From positions 992,001-1,056,000 of the forward strand of contig CP006772.1 of NCBI GenBank assembly GCA_000473305.1: 64,000 nucleotides of DNA. Direction: 5' to 3'. The notes under the pieces were generated by a model that was not told where the DNA came from, did no database searches, and was given only the letters and a program-made list of their open reading frames with translations. Shown piece by piece: positions 28,316 to 36,247 of this stretch (positions are counted from its first letter, which is position 1; the number at the start of each line of letters is the position of its first letter). Made by a program: the position numbers and the translations under genes. This DNA comes from Bacteroidales bacterium CF. GTDB taxonomy: Bacteria > Bacteroidota > Bacteroidia > Bacteroidales > UBA932.

Positions 28316-29428
28316 ATGGAAAAGAGAGTATTGGACGAAAGGCTCAGGCAGATATTTGTTGAATTGACATCAATTGACGCAACTTCAGGAAAGGAGTCAG
28401 CTGTGGCTGACTATATCATCCGCTTTGTCAATAATTTAGGTTTAAAAAGTTATAGGGATAATGCTGAAGAGTTATCCGGTGGAAATTCAGGAAATGTTAT
28501 TGTTGAAATAATGGGCGGAGGAGAATATCTGCTTGCCTCACATATGGACACACCAAGGTCGACGACCGGGTTGAAACATCAGTTTAAAGATGACAGAATT
28601 ACTTCTGATGGGACAACTCCTTTAGGAGTGGATGATCGTGGGGGCCTTTCTTCAATACTCTTTGCTCTTGAAAAGGCGGTTGAAAACAAAACTCTCAAAC
28701 CTTGCACACTTCTTTTTACAGTTTGTGAAGAGACAACTCTTGCCGGATCCCTCTACTTTAAACCGGCTCCGAATCTTAAATATGGTTTTATTTTCGACTC
28801 TTATATGACTCCGGGACATTTCGTTACAAGAACATGCGGAGCTATTAATTTTGAGTTGGTTATAAAAGGAAAGTCGTCACATGCAGGGATATCTCCTGAA
28901 AAGGGCATTAATGCAATCATGGTTTCGGCCGAGGCTATGACAAAATTTCCTTTTGGAAGGATTGACGAGGTGACAACTGCAAACATCGGAAGCGTTAACG
29001 GAGGAACAAATACAAATGTCGTATGCGACGAGGTTGTATTGAAAGGGGAACTCAGGACAGATTTTGTGTCTCATGGTGAGGAGCTTATGGGGAAAATCCT
29101 GACTGATTTCACAGGTGTATGTGAAAAACATGGAGCATCAATGGAGTCGAAATATTTCTGGGATTTTTTACCGTACAATATCACAGAAAGTGACCTGCCA
29201 TACATCCATTTCTCACAAGTGGCCGAAACCCTCGGCATAGAGTCTGTTCCGGCCAAGTCCATGGGGGGCAGTGATGCTAACTCTCTCAATGCAAAAGGTA
29301 TTAAGACCATAAATTTGGGAGTGGGGGCACAGAATCCGCACGGCAACGATGAGTTTATCCTTTATGAAGATCTTAGCAATGCATCAATGCTTGCATATCA
29401 ATTACTAACAACAGAAATAAAAAACTAA
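28316..29428 (+). CDS. M20-family peptidase (peptidase T-like)
   Basis: A 370-residue cytoplasmic metallopeptidase of the M20 family, resembling PepT-like tripeptidases. Metal ligands are visible: His-x-Asp in ASHMDTP, Asp in VDDRGG, the Glu pair in VCEETTL and a later Asp in FIFDSYMTP. A central dimerisation segment follows (KGKSSHAGISPEKG). No signal peptide is seen, so it acts on imported peptides. I prefer ATG 28316 (MEKRVLDERLRQ); an in-frame ATG at 28304 would overlap the previous gene by 11 bp. The gene starts just after that stop. Confidence 0.9.
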   Translation: MEKRVLDERLRQIFVELTSIDATSGKESAVADYIIRFVNNLGLKSYRDNAEELSGGNSGNVIVEIMGGGEYLLASHMDTPRSTTGLKHQFKDDRITSDGTTPLGVDDRGGLSSILFALEKAVENKTLKPCTLLFTVCEETTLAGSLYFKPAPNLKYGFIFDSYMTPGHFVTRTCGAINFELVIKGKSSHAGISPEKGINAIMVSAEAMTKFPFGRIDEVTTANIGSVNGGTNTNVVCDEVVLKGELRTDFVSHGEELMGKILTDFTGVCEKHGASMESKYFWDFLPYNITESDLPYIHFSQVAETLGIESVPAKSMGGSDANSLNAKGIKTINLGVGAQNPHGNDEFILYEDLSNASMLAYQLLTTEIKN

Positions 29429-29429
29429 A

Positions 29430-30293
29430 ATGGACAAAATATCTATGCTTTTTGCAATAATTCTCTTATTGCATTTCACATCTTGTACCCAAAATGAAAA
29501 GTCAGATCTGGAATATCTACCTGAAAAAATTGACTCAAAAGGAACTTTGGTTATTGAAGGGGGTGGTGACAGAATAGAGGTGATTTTAAAAACAATAATC
29601 AAATATGGAGGGGGAGATAGTGCAAAACTTCTTGTTGTTCCTTTTGCCAGTGGTGTTGCAGAGGAGACAGGTATTAAACAGAGTGCCGAGTTCAGAGATC
29701 TTGGCTGCACTAATTCGGATTACATCTTTTGTTCCAAGGATAGTGTCGATTCTCCGGAAAGTCTCGCTAAACTGGATGGTGTAACTGCGATATTTTTCTC
29801 CGGAGGAGATCAGGTTATTCTAAGTGATTACCTTGAGGGAACAAAATTCCTGGAAAAAATAAGGGAGATTTATAAAAAAGGAGGAGTTATTAGCGGAACA
29901 AGTGCCGGTGCAGCAATCATGAGCAGGATAATGCTTACGGGAACCAGTGCGAGCGATACCTCCGACATGCCGGAATTCAATTATATAAAGGAGAAGGATG
30001 TTATAACAGCACAGGGATTTGCATTCCTCAACAATATCATTATTGACCAGCATTTCATAACAAGAAAGAGGCAGGTCAGATTGATAAATGTACTGCTGGA
30101 TAACCCGGGATACAGAGGAATTGGTATAGACGAGGAGGCTGCAATAGTGGTGAAACCTGATAATACAATGGAGGTTATCGGTACAAACAGAGTGATGGTT
30201 TTTGAACCTTACAAACCTTCAGCAAAAGGTAGTGGCGATGTTAGCAGTTTCAAGCTAACCATTCTCTCTTCAGGCGATAAGTATAATTTCTAA
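29430..30293 (+). CDS. Cyanophycinase-like S51 peptidase lipoprotein
   Basis: A 287-residue lipoprotein (lipobox HFTSC) of the S51 family. The nucleophile motif SGTSAGAAIMS, the FFSGGDQVIL segment and the DQHFITRKRQVRLINVL block followed by GIGIDEEAAIVV are those of cyanophycinase, which cleaves the Asp-Arg polymer cyanophycin into beta-Asp-Arg dipeptides. It starts one base after the M20 gene. Location on the cell surface or in the periplasm would place it before import. Whether the true substrate is cyanophycin or another isopeptide is not shown; the lipoprotein signal is a departure from intracellular CphB. Confidence 0.88.
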   Translation: MDKISMLFAIILLLHFTSCTQNEKSDLEYLPEKIDSKGTLVIEGGGDRIEVILKTIIKYGGGDSAKLLVVPFASGVAEETGIKQSAEFRDLGCTNSDYIFCSKDSVDSPESLAKLDGVTAIFFSGGDQVILSDYLEGTKFLEKIREIYKKGGVISGTSAGAAIMSRIMLTGTSASDTSDMPEFNYIKEKDVITAQGFAFLNNIIIDQHFITRKRQVRLINVLLDNPGYRGIGIDEEAAIVVKPDNTMEVIGTNRVMVFEPYKPSAKGSGDVSSFKLTILSSGDKYNF

Positions 30294-30331
30294 AATTTAA
30301 CTACTTTAGTATAATCTAAAACTTAAACGAA

Positions 30332-31936
30332 ATGGCGCATCTAAAAAAGATTCCACACACATTTGTCATAATAGGTTTTCTTATACTTGTCTGTGGAATC
30401 CTTACATGGTTTGTCCCGGCCGGACAATTTGAATACGAGAAAAAGGATGTTAACGGGGTGACAAGAGATGTCATTGTCAATAATTCATATCATGTTGTTG
30501 AGTCATCGCCTCAGACCTGGCAAATATTCGGATCACTTTTGGAGGGTTTTAAAAAACAAGCCGGCATTATTGCATTTGTACTTATTATCGGCGGAGCTTT
30601 CCAGATACTGAACAGTAGCCGTGCAATTGACTTCGGAATACTCTCGTTTCTTGAAAAATCCGGACACCTTGAAAAGCGGTGGATATTCAGAAAACTGGGT
30701 GTGAACAATATGGTGATTATATTGTCGATGACCATTTTCAGCTTGTTCGGGGCTGTTTTCGGGATGAGTGAGGAGACACTGGCATTTGTGATAATATTCG
30801 TTCCACTGGCAATCTCTATGGGCTACGACTCGATCACAGGATTGCTGATGGTCTATGTCGCTGCTCATATGGGTTTCTCTGGGGCCATAATCAATCCCTT
30901 TACAATAGGGATAGCACAGGGATTATCCGGATTACAGCTCTTTTCCGGATTTGAGTACAGGCTGGTTGTCTGGATTATTCTTACGGCATTGATTATAACT
31001 GTTACTTTGATTTATGCATCCAAGGTGAAGAAAAATCCGAGATTCTCGCCCATGTATGAGCTGGACGAATATTGGAGGAATAGGGAGATGGAGGCAGTAA
31101 AGGTGGATTTTGCAACAAAAACCCCTGTTTCTGCCTGGATAGTATTCGCAATTACAACAATCATACTTGTGCTGTTTTCCGTTGACCACCCTACCACTAC
31201 GATAAGTCTTGGAGGTGCGAATATTACATTCATCTGTTTACCTGTTCTGACTGCTTTGTTTGCAATAACCGGATTCCTCACTCTCAGAAAATCCTATCTG
31301 TTCTTTATCCTGAATATTCTCGCCTTTACAATTGTCTTTCTGGTTGTAGGAGTATTAGGATACGGATGGTATCTTTCTGAGATATCGGCGCTCTTCCTGG
31401 CTATGGGAATCATATCCGGCATAGCAATGGGTTCCGGGGCAAATACTATTGTCAAGGAGTTTATAACAGGGACTAAGGATATCCTGACCGCAGCACTTAT
31501 TGTCGGGCTCGCAGGTGGAATAATACAGGTGCTTACAGAGGGTAAGATAATGGATACAATTCTCTACTCACTCTCCTCTACAATGGAGGGAACCGGTAAA
31601 GGGGCAACTGTCTCGATAATGTATTTTATACAGACATGTATCAACATTTTCATACCTTCCGGTTCAGCAAAGGCAGCTCTCACCATGCCGATTATGGCTC
31701 CATTTTCTGATGTTATCGGCCTTTCCAGACAGGCTACAGTAATGGCATTTCAGTTCGGGGACGGCTTCACAAACATGATTACCCCTACATCCGCTGTGCT
31801 TATTGGTGCTCTTGGAATAGCAAGAATTCCGTATGAGGTGTGGATAAAATGGTTTTGGAAAATACTTCTGGCATTCATGATTCTGGGTTTAATACTGCTT
31901 ATGCCGACAGTATATATGCAACTTAATGGATTTTAG
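30332..31936 (+). CDS. YfcC-family inner-membrane transporter (amino acid/dicarboxylate type)
   Basis: A 534-residue inner-membrane protein with about 12 transmembrane segments, of the YfcC branch of the DcuC/arginine-ornithine antiporter superfamily. The start HTFVIIGFLILVCGILTWFVPAG and the central FGAVFGMSEETLAF and SGSAKAALTMPIMAPFSD segments are typical. It sits in the same operon between the S51 and M14 peptidase genes and probably carries the products of peptide breakdown, or exchanges amino acids. Substrate choice is an inference from context only. Confidence 0.85.
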   Translation: MAHLKKIPHTFVIIGFLILVCGILTWFVPAGQFEYEKKDVNGVTRDVIVNNSYHVVESSPQTWQIFGSLLEGFKKQAGIIAFVLIIGGAFQILNSSRAIDFGILSFLEKSGHLEKRWIFRKLGVNNMVIILSMTIFSLFGAVFGMSEETLAFVIIFVPLAISMGYDSITGLLMVYVAAHMGFSGAIINPFTIGIAQGLSGLQLFSGFEYRLVVWIILTALIITVTLIYASKVKKNPRFSPMYELDEYWRNREMEAVKVDFATKTPVSAWIVFAITTIILVLFSVDHPTTTISLGGANITFICLPVLTALFAITGFLTLRKSYLFFILNILAFTIVFLVVGVLGYGWYLSEISALFLAMGIISGIAMGSGANTIVKEFITGTKDILTAALIVGLAGGIIQVLTEGKIMDTILYSLSSTMEGTGKGATVSIMYFIQTCINIFIPSGSAKAALTMPIMAPFSDVIGLSRQATVMAFQFGDGFTNMITPTSAVLIGALGIARIPYEVWIKWFWKILLAFMILGLILLMPTVYMQLNGF

Positions 31937-32000
31937 TCTATAACGCATTAAATAAATTAATTAACAAATAAGAGCGGATTCAATTCTGCTAATTTTAAAG

Positions 32001-33518
32001 ATGAAAAAATTTCCTCTTTTAGCTTTAGCTTTGTCAATTTCTATTTTTGGAAGTCAAACTATGACAGCCCAGAGCAGGCAATTCAAAACTCCTGCAGAGG
32101 CAAGAGACTTCACAGAAGTCTCTAAATACGGCGAAATGGTTGAGTTTATACATCAACTTGATATCTCCTCAGACATTCTTACAGTTGAAAAGATTGGAGA
32201 ATCTGTAAAAGGGCGCGACCTGCTCATGCTTAAATTTTCCAGCTCAACATTTGGAGAAGATAAAAGAAAAATAAAGGTGCTTATACATGCTCAGCAGCAT
32301 GGCAACGAGCAATCTGGAAAGGAGGGAGCGCTCCTTCTGGCTCAGGAGCTGATAAAGCCTGAAAATGCACACCTTTTCAAAAATCTGGATCTAGCGCTTA
32401 TTCCTCAGGTCAATCCTGATGGATCGGAGCTGAATAGTCGCCGTAACGGTAACGGTATGGACCTGAACAGAAACCATCTCATCATGACTGAGCCTGAGGT
32501 GGTCGCTTTACACAAGATATTTGACAAATACCTTTTTGAGGTTACAATGGATGTCCATGAGTATTACCCTTATGGACAGACTTGGAAGGATTTCGGATAC
32601 AGGACCAATTCTGATATACTTATCGGGTTCAATACACATCCCACAATTCCGGAATCTATAAGAAAATATCAGCAGAAGAAAATAAAGCCATACTACTCTG
32701 CATTTCTGACGTCAAAGGGCGTATCAAACGCTATGTATAGTCCCGGAGGACCACCTGAACAGGATTATATCAGGTACAGTACATTCGACATAAACGACGG
32801 ACGCCAGAGTTACGGGATTCAAAATACATTCTCCTTTATTCAGGAGGGTATGAACGGAGTTGACGCACTTGTTGATAATCTGGCTCATCGTGCACATTCA
32901 CAGTTTTATGGGATGCTTGCCTTACTCAGATTTGTCTCCGAAAATCATACAGAGATGCAAGCTGTCGTAGCTAAAGAAAGACAACTTGAAAATATTACAG
33001 TTCCTGAAGTTCCCCTCCAGATGGAGCATTTTCCGGACGGAAGCAAGCTGGAACTTCCTGTATATTCATATTCGACAAACAGAGATTCAATCATCATTGT
33101 AAATGATTTCAGACCGGTGGTAAAACCTACCCTGACAATCAGCAGACCATGCGGTTATCTGTTCCCGAAAAGTCATCAGGATCTCATTGATTGGGCCTTC
33201 AGGCACGGTTTTGAGGTAAAACCTTTCAAGATGGATAAAAATACTATGTTGGAGCGAATGATTATTTCAAAAATAGATTCAATTGATTTTGAGAGAGACA
33301 CAATTGCAATTCCGCAGATTGAGGTGCGTAAGATAGAACCAAAAACGATTAATCTTGAAGAGTATATTTTTATCCCTACTTATCAGCTAAAGGGAAATAT
33401 GCTCATCACGGCAATCGAGCCGCAATCGGAACTAGGACTCGCCACATACAGCCAGTTTGCTTACCTGATGAAGGTAAACTCTACATACCCTGTTATCAGA
33501 GTAAGTTCAAATAGATAA
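32001..33518 (+). CDS. Exported M14-family zinc carboxypeptidase
   Basis: A 505-residue metallocarboxypeptidase with a signal peptide (MKKFPLLALALSISIFGSQTMTAQ). The zinc-binding H-x-x-E is in QHGNEQSGKEG, with further M14 signatures in PQVNPDGSELNSRRNGNGMD, LNRNH and VTMDVHEYYPYGQ (third His). A C-terminal extension of about 170 residues follows the catalytic domain. It should work in the periplasm, removing C-terminal residues from peptides, and is placed between the YfcC transporter and the racemase genes. Confidence 0.9.
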   Translation: MKKFPLLALALSISIFGSQTMTAQSRQFKTPAEARDFTEVSKYGEMVEFIHQLDISSDILTVEKIGESVKGRDLLMLKFSSSTFGEDKRKIKVLIHAQQHGNEQSGKEGALLLAQELIKPENAHLFKNLDLALIPQVNPDGSELNSRRNGNGMDLNRNHLIMTEPEVVALHKIFDKYLFEVTMDVHEYYPYGQTWKDFGYRTNSDILIGFNTHPTIPESIRKYQQKKIKPYYSAFLTSKGVSNAMYSPGGPPEQDYIRYSTFDINDGRQSYGIQNTFSFIQEGMNGVDALVDNLAHRAHSQFYGMLALLRFVSENHTEMQAVVAKERQLENITVPEVPLQMEHFPDGSKLELPVYSYSTNRDSIIIVNDFRPVVKPTLTISRPCGYLFPKSHQDLIDWAFRHGFEVKPFKMDKNTMLERMIISKIDSIDFERDTIAIPQIEVRKIEPKTINLEEYIFIPTYQLKGNMLITAIEPQSELGLATYSQFAYLMKVNSTYPVIRVSSNR

Positions 33519-33543
33519 AAAGTAATCATAAATAATTATTATC

Positions 33544-34647
33544 ATGAAAATTGAGAGAATTGAAATACGTCATACAAAAATGGACCTTGTTACCCCATTT
33601 ACAACATCAATGGGAACAGAGTATGATGAAGAGCACATAATGGTCAGAGTTGATGCTGAAGGTGTGACCGGTTGGGGTGAAAGCGTCGCAGAAGGAACTC
33701 CGTTCTACTCTTATGAGACAGTTCCGACAGCCTGGCACATCATGAAAGATTTTTTAATCCCTTCTATCATTGGCAAAGAGATCAATGAGGCATCCGATGT
33801 TGTTAAAATGTATGAGAGAGTCCGCGGACACATGATGGCAAAGGCCGGTATTGAGGCAGCCATCTGGGATGCGCTTGCAAAGAGTAAGGGAATCTCATTG
33901 TCCAAATTGCTCGGAGGAACCAGAGAGAAGATAAATATCGGTGTGAGTATCGGAATACCAACTTCAGCAAATGAATTGCTAAGGAATATTGAGCATTTTC
34001 TTGCAGAGGGTTATCAAAGAATCAAGATCAAGATAGCTCCGGGTCACGACCTTGAGCTTGTGAAAGCTGTAAGAAGGGAGTATCCTGATATAATGTTCCA
34101 GGTAGATGCCAACTCAGCATACACGCTTGCAGATGTAGACCTTTTCAAAAAAATGGATGACTACAATCTCTCTCTAATTGAGCAACCGCTCGGATATGAG
34201 GACATATACGACCATTCCAAATTGCAGCGTGAAATAAAAAGCCCGATCTGCCTTGATGAGAGCATCCATTCTCTTGATGATACCAGAGCAGCAATCGAGC
34301 TTAAGAGTTGCAGGATAATAAACATCAAGCCGGGCAGGGTAGGCGGTTATACCGAGTCCAAACTTATACACGACTATTGTGCCAGTATGGGCATCCCTGT
34401 ATGGCACGGAGGAATGCTTGAATCAGGTATAGGCCGTGCCGGAAATGTGGCACTTGCCTCTCTTCCAAACTTCACCCTTCCGGGAGACATATCTGCGAGC
34501 AAGAAGTATTATAAGGAGGACATTGTAGACCCTCCGTTCGTCGTGAATCCCGACGGGACAATGAACGTTCCAACCGGCCCCGGAATAGGTGTGGAGATTA
34601 ACATGAAGAATCTCGATAAATTCACGGTTAGGAGAGAATTTTTTTAG
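33544..34647 (+). CDS. Enolase-superfamily enzyme, N-succinylamino acid racemase/OSBS-like
   Basis: A 367-residue member of the muconate-lactonising subgroup of the enolase superfamily. It has the catalytic Lys pair in IKIKIAPG, metal ligands in QVDANSAY, LIEQPL and CLDESIH, and the second catalytic Lys in NIKPGRVGG, plus GGMLESGIGRA. This pattern fits the N-succinylamino acid racemase/o-succinylbenzoate synthase group, also related to dipeptide epimerases. There is no menaquinone gene nearby, so amino acid or dipeptide racemisation fits the peptidase context better than OSBS activity. It is the last gene of the block. Confidence 0.85.
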   Translation: MKIERIEIRHTKMDLVTPFTTSMGTEYDEEHIMVRVDAEGVTGWGESVAEGTPFYSYETVPTAWHIMKDFLIPSIIGKEINEASDVVKMYERVRGHMMAKAGIEAAIWDALAKSKGISLSKLLGGTREKINIGVSIGIPTSANELLRNIEHFLAEGYQRIKIKIAPGHDLELVKAVRREYPDIMFQVDANSAYTLADVDLFKKMDDYNLSLIEQPLGYEDIYDHSKLQREIKSPICLDESIHSLDDTRAAIELKSCRIINIKPGRVGGYTESKLIHDYCASMGIPVWHGGMLESGIGRAGNVALASLPNFTLPGDISASKKYYKEDIVDPPFVVNPDGTMNVPTGPGIGVEINMKNLDKFTVRREFF

Positions 34648-34650
34648 TTA

Positions 34651-34781
34651 ATTTTGTGGCACTGATTTTTCTATTTAGCTGTAAAACTGCCGTATACAAA
34701 TTTGTAAAATAAAAAGAAAAATGCCCGATATTATGTAACGAACATAGTATCGGGCATTTAGAAAAATCAGTGCCACTAAAT
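34651..34781. repeat. Nested inverted repeat / terminator between convergent genes
   Basis: Outer arms GTGGCACTGATTTTTCT (34656-34672) and their perfect complement (34760-34776) extend with one mismatch to about 34651-34781. Inside lies a second hairpin, 34719-34736 with 34742-34759 and a 5-nt loop, holding ATGCCCGATA/TATCGGGCAT. On the minus strand the inner hairpin is followed by TTTTCTTTTTATTTT, so it is a good terminator for the susD at 34782. The outer arms begin right at the susD stop codon and look like MITE ends, but no duplicated target site is clear. Confidence 0.75.
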
Positions 34782-36233
34782 CTACTCAGTATATCCAGGA
34801 TTCTGTTGAAGTTCCGGATATATTAATCTCTGTGAATGTGACATTGGCAGACAAACCTTAAAGCTTGTCGGGGTGATTGTAACAGCCTCACCTGTACACC
34901 AATGGAAACCGCCACTCCTTGTTACACTGTTTTTTGTACGCATAAGATCAAAGAATCGATGTCCTTCACCTACAAGCTCTTTCCTTCTTTCTGTCAAGAT
35001 ATCGTTGAGGGTGATGGTAGAAACATTTGTGTAGTTAAGTATCCTATTCTGCCTTAAAGTATTTATAAAACCAGCTGCAGTAGTCGGGCTGGTATGAAGT
35101 GCTGCCTCTGCCGCAATCAGGTATGCTTCAGAGAGTCTCATTATAATCGGATTGTTCATCTTTGCGTCAACATAACCGGTGCCCGGGAATTTACCCAGCC
35201 AATCCTTATGGTCCGAAATGATAGATGTGGATCCATCCCTAATCATTAGACTACGGATATCAGCAGTTTGGTTTTTAAGTATGGCTATAAGCGACTGTGT
35301 AGGTATGATACGACCTGTAGAGTTGATTTCCGAGCCATGCCACAATGGATAATACCAAGAGTTGTATCCTCCGTCATCATCAAGATGTGAGGTTCTTCTT
35401 ACAAGCAGTTCCAGAATTGTCTCCACTCCACCTTCCTGACTCCAATAGTTGACATAATTAGCCCTGCTTGCCAGTGTGTACGGAGAGTTGGTTATGACAT
35501 CCTGTGCTGCGGTAAGAGCAAGACCCCATTGTTCAGTGTAAAGATATGCACGGGCTTGGAGTAGCCTTGCTGACCAGTAATTCATGTGTCCTGTATTTTT
35601 ACTTTTAGAAAGTAGTGGAAGTGCCTCTTCAAGGTCTGTAAATACCTGATTATATGTCTGGGCAACGGTACTTCTCGGCTTCCTGGCTTCTGTTGCAGAA
35701 ACAGTCTTGGTTATGATAACTGCACCCAAAGATGCTCCATTGTCGTTTGCAAATGGATAACCATAGCATCTTGCAAGATCGAAGTATACGAGTGCCCTTG
35801 TGGCAAGAGCCTGACCTTTAATGTCATTTTTTGTGGTTATATCATTTGTTGTAGAGGTAGGAATCTTCTCCCAGTTTTCCAAAATGGTGTTAGCCCTCAT
35901 TATCACCTCATAACACTTGTTCCAGAGTTCAAAGTATGAGCTTTGTTCCGAAGAGTAGTCCATTGTATATACTGCAACCCATCCTCCTCCGGAGTCTTTA
36001 GTCTGAAGGTCATCTGCCCGGAGTTCTCCCAGGACAGGTATATAAGCTCCGTAGTAGTCATACCACTTCATGTCTGAGTACAATCCGTTGATTGCATTGG
36101 TTGCGTCTGTAAGGGTAAGCATTGCTGTTGCCGAACTTACCTGATCGGTCGGTTCTGTATCAAGGAATCCTTCGCAAGATGTAAAGGATAATGCCGCGAA
36201 CGCAATAACTATATTTATTATAAATTTTTTCAT
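34782..36233 (-). CDS. SusD/RagB-family lipoprotein (second SusCD pair)
   Basis: A 483-residue SusD-like lipoprotein (MKKFIINIVIAFAALSFTSC, lipobox at residue ~20). Family signatures are present: KGQALATRALVYFDLARCYGY, IMRLSEAYLIAAEAAL and RRKELVGEGHRFFDLMR, ending NPGYTE. It lies 14 bp downstream of the SusC-like gene. No regulator or enzyme is encoded in the same transcription unit, and the upstream SusC appears to be truncated, so this pair may be silent. It converges on the racemase gene, with the inverted repeat between. Confidence 0.93.
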   Translation of the reverse strand: MKKFIINIVIAFAALSFTSCEGFLDTEPTDQVSSATAMLTLTDATNAINGLYSDMKWYDYYGAYIPVLGELRADDLQTKDSGGGWVAVYTMDYSSEQSSYFELWNKCYEVIMRANTILENWEKIPTSTTNDITTKNDIKGQALATRALVYFDLARCYGYPFANDNGASLGAVIITKTVSATEARKPRSTVAQTYNQVFTDLEEALPLLSKSKNTGHMNYWSARLLQARAYLYTEQWGLALTAAQDVITNSPYTLASRANYVNYWSQEGGVETILELLVRRTSHLDDDGGYNSWYYPLWHGSEINSTGRIIPTQSLIAILKNQTADIRSLMIRDGSTSIISDHKDWLGKFPGTGYVDAKMNNPIIMRLSEAYLIAAEAALHTSPTTAAGFINTLRQNRILNYTNVSTITLNDILTERRKELVGEGHRFFDLMRTKNSVTRSGGFHWCTGEAVTITPTSFKVCLPMSHSQRLIYPELQQNPGYTE

Positions 36234-36247
36234 ATTTCTGATGGTTT

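Noticed and set aside
33544-34647. Menaquinone o-succinylbenzoate synthase (menC)
   Set aside because: The fold allows it, but there are no men genes nearby and the peptidase context favours racemase or epimerase activity.
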